A stretch of DNA of 15,957 bases, from contig CAMLET010000011.1 in NCBI GenBank assembly GCA_946479125.1, positions 1-15,957 of the forward strand, given 5' to 3'. This document shows, piece after piece, positions 13,420 to 15,957 of the stretch (positions within the stretch are counted from its first letter, which is position 1; every line of letters begins with the position of its first letter). Position numbers and translations under genes: made by a program. Source of the stretch: an uncultured Flavobacteriales bacterium (lineage in GTDB: Bacteria; Bacteroidota; Bacteroidia; Flavobacteriales; Crocinitomicaceae). The notes beneath the pieces are model-generated. The model was not told the origin of the DNA. It did no database searches and worked only from the letters and a program-made list of their open reading frames with translations.

Positions 13420-13692
13420 TTAGTTAACTGCTCCAGAAAGCTCAGCACCTGCTTTGAAACGTACAACGTTCTTAGCTGCGATTTTGATTTCTTTTCCAGT
13501 TTGAGGGTTACGTCCTGTTCTAGCCTCTCTCTTAGATACAGAGAAAGATCCGAATCCTACTAAAGAGATACGATCTCCTTTTTTCAACGCGCTACCTGTA
13601 GCTGTTACAAATGCGTCCAATGCTTTTTTAGCATCTACTTTAGACAATCCTGCTTCAGAAGCAATAGCGTCGATTAATTCTGCTTTGTTCAT
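13420..13692 (-). CDS. hup: HU family DNA-binding protein
   Basis: The 90-residue protein has the standard HU length and begins MNKAELIDAIASEAGLSK. The helical dimer part covers about 1-45. ISLVGFGSFSV (42-52) leads to the DNA-bending arm ARTGRNPQTGKEIKI (57-71), with the intercalating proline at Pro63. It ends with VVRFKAGAELSGAV. HU binds DNA without sequence preference and compacts the nucleoid, acting as a homodimer here unless another HU exists elsewhere. It has its own promoter and a strong terminator, so it is transcribed alone. Two DnaA-box-like 9-mers lie upstream of its promoter. Confidence 0.98.
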   Translation of the reverse strand: MNKAELIDAIASEAGLSKVDAKKALDAFVTATGSALKKGDRISLVGFGSFSVSKREARTGRNPQTGKEIKIAAKNVVRFKAGAELSGAVN

Positions 13693-13730
13693 AGTTTGGT
13701 TTTTAAAAATGTTTCAATTATTTGATAGGA

Positions 13731-13760
13731 CAAATTTAGGCGAAAACTCATACCAGCAAA
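13731..13760 (-). promoter_or_regulatory. HU promoter (-33 TTTG, -7 TAAATTTG)
   Basis: On the minus strand TTTG (13760-13757) is followed after 18 bases by TAAATTTG (13738-13731), an exact -7 consensus. The box ends 38 bases before the HU start codon. Confidence 0.75.
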
Positions 13761-13783
13761 GGACTACAGCGAAAAAGTGTCAT

Positions 13784-13816
13784 TTTTGTTGATAAATACG
13801 GCGTTTTGTTGATAAA
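13784..13816 (-). promoter_or_regulatory. Two 13-base direct repeats holding DnaA-box-like 9-mers
   Basis: TTTTGTTGATAAA occurs at 13784-13796 and 13804-13816, offset by 20 bases, about two helical turns. The minus strand reads TTATCAACA in both, one base from the DnaA box TTATCCACA. They lie about 24 and 44 bases upstream of the HU -33 element. Confidence 0.55.
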
Positions 13817-13871
13817 GCCCCCGTTTTTAAAGGGTTTTACGACTAACTATACTATTCTTTCGATTAAAATC

Positions 13872-14822
13872 TTAACCAATTTTCCAGTCAGAAATGCTAT
13901 TTCCAACAAGCCAATCGTGAGTTGTCATGCGTTTTTTGCCTTCCATCTGCCACTCCAGCACTTCTAAAACACCATCTTTTAACTGAATGTAGAATGCATT
14001 TTTCGTACTCCACATTTCATGCAGCATCTTATTTGCCGTATTAATGATTCGTGTTTCAAAGAATTTTACGGTTTTCGTTTCTCCTTTTATATTGGTTAAA
14101 GACGACCAGGCTGCGGGGTATGGAGAAAGCCCGCAGATCAATTGATGAATTGTTTTCGAATCTGCACTCCAATCTATTTTAGTGTTCTCTTTAAATAGTT
14201 TTGGCGCAGGACGATTCAAACTGCCTACCATTTCACGTTGAGCAATTGTTGTAGCATTTCCCATCCCAATCAGATCCAAGGTTTCAACTACAAGTTTTCC
14301 GCCTTCAGGAATCATTCGGTCGTGCAGACTTCCTGCATTCTCGTTTTCGGAAATTTCAAGTGTTGTTTGTTTGATAACTGAACCAGTATCGATTTGCTCA
14401 TCTATAAAGAAGGTGCTTAAACCGGTTTTCGTATCACCATTAATAATAGTCCAGTTAATTGGAGCGGCACCACGATAATCGGGTAGAAGGGAAGCGTGTA
14501 AATTGAAGGTTCCCATTTCCGGCATTTGCCAAACTGCTGTAGGAAGCATACGGAATGCTACGACAACAAAAACATCTGCATTCAAAGCTTTTAATTCTGA
14601 AAGAAAGGATTCATCTTTTAATGATACGGGTTGAAGAATAGGAAGTGCGTGTTCCTTCGCAGCAACCTTCACCGCGCTTTCATGCATTACTTGTCCGCGA
14701 CCAGCCGGTTTGTCGGCAACGGTTACAACTCCAACCAATTCATGTTCCGATTCAAGAATGGCCTTCATAATTCCAACAGAGAACTCTGGAGTTCCCATAA
14801 ATACAACTTTCAACGACTTCAT
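13872..14822 (-). CDS. fmt: Methionyl-tRNA formyltransferase
   Basis: With the start at 14822 the protein has 316 residues, the usual length, and begins MKSLKVVFMGTPEFS. This start overlaps the MATE stop as ATGA, the common sign of coupled translation; an ATG seven codons earlier was rejected. Fmt uses 10-formyltetrahydrofolate to formylate initiator Met-tRNA. Asn107, His109 in FNLHASLLPDYRGAAPINW and Asp145 in DEQIDTG are the catalytic residues, matching E. coli Asn106, His108 and Asp144. The C-terminal OB-fold part, about 205-316, includes LNRPAPKLF and ISPYPAAW-like GLSPYPAAW. No convincing terminator was found between it and HU. Confidence 0.98.
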   Translation of the reverse strand: MKSLKVVFMGTPEFSVGIMKAILESEHELVGVVTVADKPAGRGQVMHESAVKVAAKEHALPILQPVSLKDESFLSELKALNADVFVVVAFRMLPTAVWQMPEMGTFNLHASLLPDYRGAAPINWTIINGDTKTGLSTFFIDEQIDTGSVIKQTTLEISENENAGSLHDRMIPEGGKLVVETLDLIGMGNATTIAQREMVGSLNRPAPKLFKENTKIDWSADSKTIHQLICGLSPYPAAWSSLTNIKGETKTVKFFETRIINTANKMLHEMWSTKNAFYIQLKDGVLEVLEWQMEGKKRMTTHDWLVGNSISDWKIG

Positions 14823-15957
14823 ATTAGCTCCGTTTTTGTCCAATTAAAAAATCTCAGGTAGATGATGCTGGCCGCTCCCATCACTATAAAGTACACATAT
14901 TCTACCAGCCAAACAAATGTAATGTCCCAATGCCACACTTTTATAAAGAGCCACGCGGCAAATAAATAGGAAAAAGTAGATAAGCATTCTACTATAAAAG
15001 TCACACGTGTATTACCGCTTGCGCCAATGGTTTGAAAGTAAACACTGACAATGGCGTATAAAACAATAGATCCTGCAACCAAACGTAGAATGACTGCACT
15101 TTTATGAATAAATGCTTCGTTACCATTAATCATAGATACAAGTGCTTCAGGATAGAACACTGAGCCGTGGAATGTAACGAGAAGAAAAACAACTGTAAGC
15201 AGTTGAATTCGTCGTTGAATGATTGGAAGTTGATCCAACTGTCGTGCACCTATGTATTGTGCGATATAAGTTTTTGTGGCAGCAGCAAATCCCCAGATCG
15301 GAACAAAAGCCAGGAAATAGATGTGACGAATATTCAATGAAATACTCAAATCCTCTTTCCCCATTTGTTCTATCCAATTAAAGAAAATGGTCCAGATAGA
15401 AAGGGCAAGTAATCCTTGTAGACAAAGTGGAAATCCGACCTTCAGATTCTCCATTAATTGTTTTCCGTCGATCTTAATCTTACTCCAGACCTTATAAATA
15501 TCTTTTTTTCGATTATAGATCAATGTTCCAAGAATGAATAACATTCCCAATGTTTCGGCTGTTGTATTTGCAATTGCTGCGCCTTCCATTCCCCATTCAG
15601 GAAAACCGAATTTGCCATAAACCATACTGTATGCCAGAAAAACGTTGCTAAGTGCGGTAATTAATGACGTGTACATCACCAATGCAGATTTCCCTTGAGC
15701 CAGATAGTTCGCCTGAATGCTTAAAGTAATGATCGTTGGCCAAAGTGCTAATCCGCGAATTTCCAGAAAGCGCATTTCCGTTCGTTCAAGTATCGGATCG
15801 GTTACCATTGAATGCAAGATCGATGGCATTGCCAATTGAATGAACAAAGTTGCTACTATGGCGGCAACCGTTAGCAACACTATATTATTATGAAAAACTT
15901 TAACAACGGCTGAATTGTTCTTCTCACCAATTTTCTGTGCCATTAAGATCTGTGAAC
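14819..15957 (-). CDS. MATE family efflux transporter (5' end outside window)
   Basis: The frame stays open to the right edge: the codons before the first visible Met read SQIL, continuing into MAQKIGEKN, a motif from inside MATE proteins (QxxAQKIGEKN). The visible 378 codons are therefore the C-terminal part of a protein of about 450 residues. About ten hydrophobic helices can be seen, for example VLLTVAAIVATLFIQLAMP, ALWPTIITLSIQANYLAQG, FPLCLQGLLALSIWTIFF and YFIVMGAASIIYL. A conserved GxPxxxQ-like GFPLCLQ opens the second half. MATE proteins expel drugs or metabolites in exchange for Na+ or H+; the substrate is not known. It ends in an ATGA overlap with fmt. Confidence 0.92.
   Translation of the reverse strand, partial: SQILMAQKIGEKNNSAVVKVFHNNIVLLTVAAIVATLFIQLAMPSILHSMVTDPILERTEMRFLEIRGLALWPTIITLSIQANYLAQGKSALVMYTSLITALSNVFLAYSMVYGKFGFPEWGMEGAAIANTTAETLGMLFILGTLIYNRKKDIYKVWSKIKIDGKQLMENLKVGFPLCLQGLLALSIWTIFFNWIEQMGKEDLSISLNIRHIYFLAFVPIWGFAAATKTYIAQYIGARQLDQLPIIQRRIQLLTVVFLLVTFHGSVFYPEALVSMINGNEAFIHKSAVILRLVAGSIVLYAIVSVYFQTIGASGNTRVTFIVECLSTFSYLFAAWLFIKVWHWDITFVWLVEYVYFIVMGAASIIYLRFFNWTKTELI

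Noticed and set aside
13188..13466. N-terminal extension of the AraC gene by 93 residues
   Set aside because: The added part runs through the GC-rich palindrome, REP copy 3, and the HU terminator and overlaps HU. AraC proteins of this type start near MKMSTPTF.
13812..13843. Weak stem AAAGCCC/GGGTTTT downstream of fmt, considered as terminator
   Set aside because: On the minus strand, where fmt is transcribed, the stem contains an A-C mismatch and no T-tract of note follows.

Overview
The window looks like chromosomal DNA of a member of the Bacteroidota, most likely Flavobacteriales and close to Fluviicola or other Crocinitomicaceae; that placement is inferred. The sequence is AT-rich. Genes mostly lack Shine-Dalgarno sequences. 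Several intergenic regions carry the Bacteroidota -7 box TAnnTTTG, twice with a well-spaced -33 TTG or TTTG. One secreted enzyme ends in a type IX secretion (T9SS) sorting domain. No rRNA, tRNA, CRISPR array or transposase gene was seen.

Layout, left to right. Bases 1-1362 hold a minus-strand cluster: a DUF6265-YciI fusion with a signal peptide, a VOC/glyoxalase-like protein, and the first 27 codons of a lipoprotein cut by the window edge. Two plus-strand genes follow: an unrecognised secreted protein (1450-2583) and a YwbE-family protein (2670-2867). A PIN-toxin/DUF6364-antitoxin pair (2920-3589) comes next with its own promoter and paired ATACGTA sites. Then comes a lipoprotein that consists almost entirely of a SecDF periplasmic P1 domain (3656-4375).

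Bases 4443-9020 are a compact minus-strand run: serC, serA, a DUF1015 protein, a YggS-type PLP carrier and a secreted DUF1684 protein. Junctions are a 6-base gap, a 0-base gap, a TAATG overlap and a gap of about 19 bases. SerA and SerC give phosphoserine from 3-phosphoglycerate. No SerB phosphatase lies here, and the DUF1015 protein in its place carries an ADGHHR motif. YggS fits because SerC needs PLP.

Bases 9139-10263 carry a ribosomal THX protein with a histone-H1-like Lys/Ala tail and a TrmH/SpoU RNA 2'-O-methyltransferase. The spacer between them holds two inverted copies of a REP-like element (core GAGCGGAGTCGA), one of which forms the 3' end of the methyltransferase gene. The 370-base gap 10264-10633 holds a likely leaderless promoter, a 120-base element with 14-base inverted ends, and a hairpin. 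After it come a secreted serine-type beta-lactamase-fold hydrolase with a T9SS tail (10634-12034), an AraC-type regulator (12288-13187), a third REP copy, HU with a clear promoter and terminator, fmt, and a MATE transporter that runs off the right edge and overlaps fmt by ATGA.

Most of the window is ordinary core genome. The items most worth a second look are the SecDF-P1 lipoprotein, the DUF1015 gene inside the serine operon, the THX-histone-tail fusion, the REP family with compensating stems (including one inside a stop codon region), and the paired DnaA-box-like sites upstream of HU.
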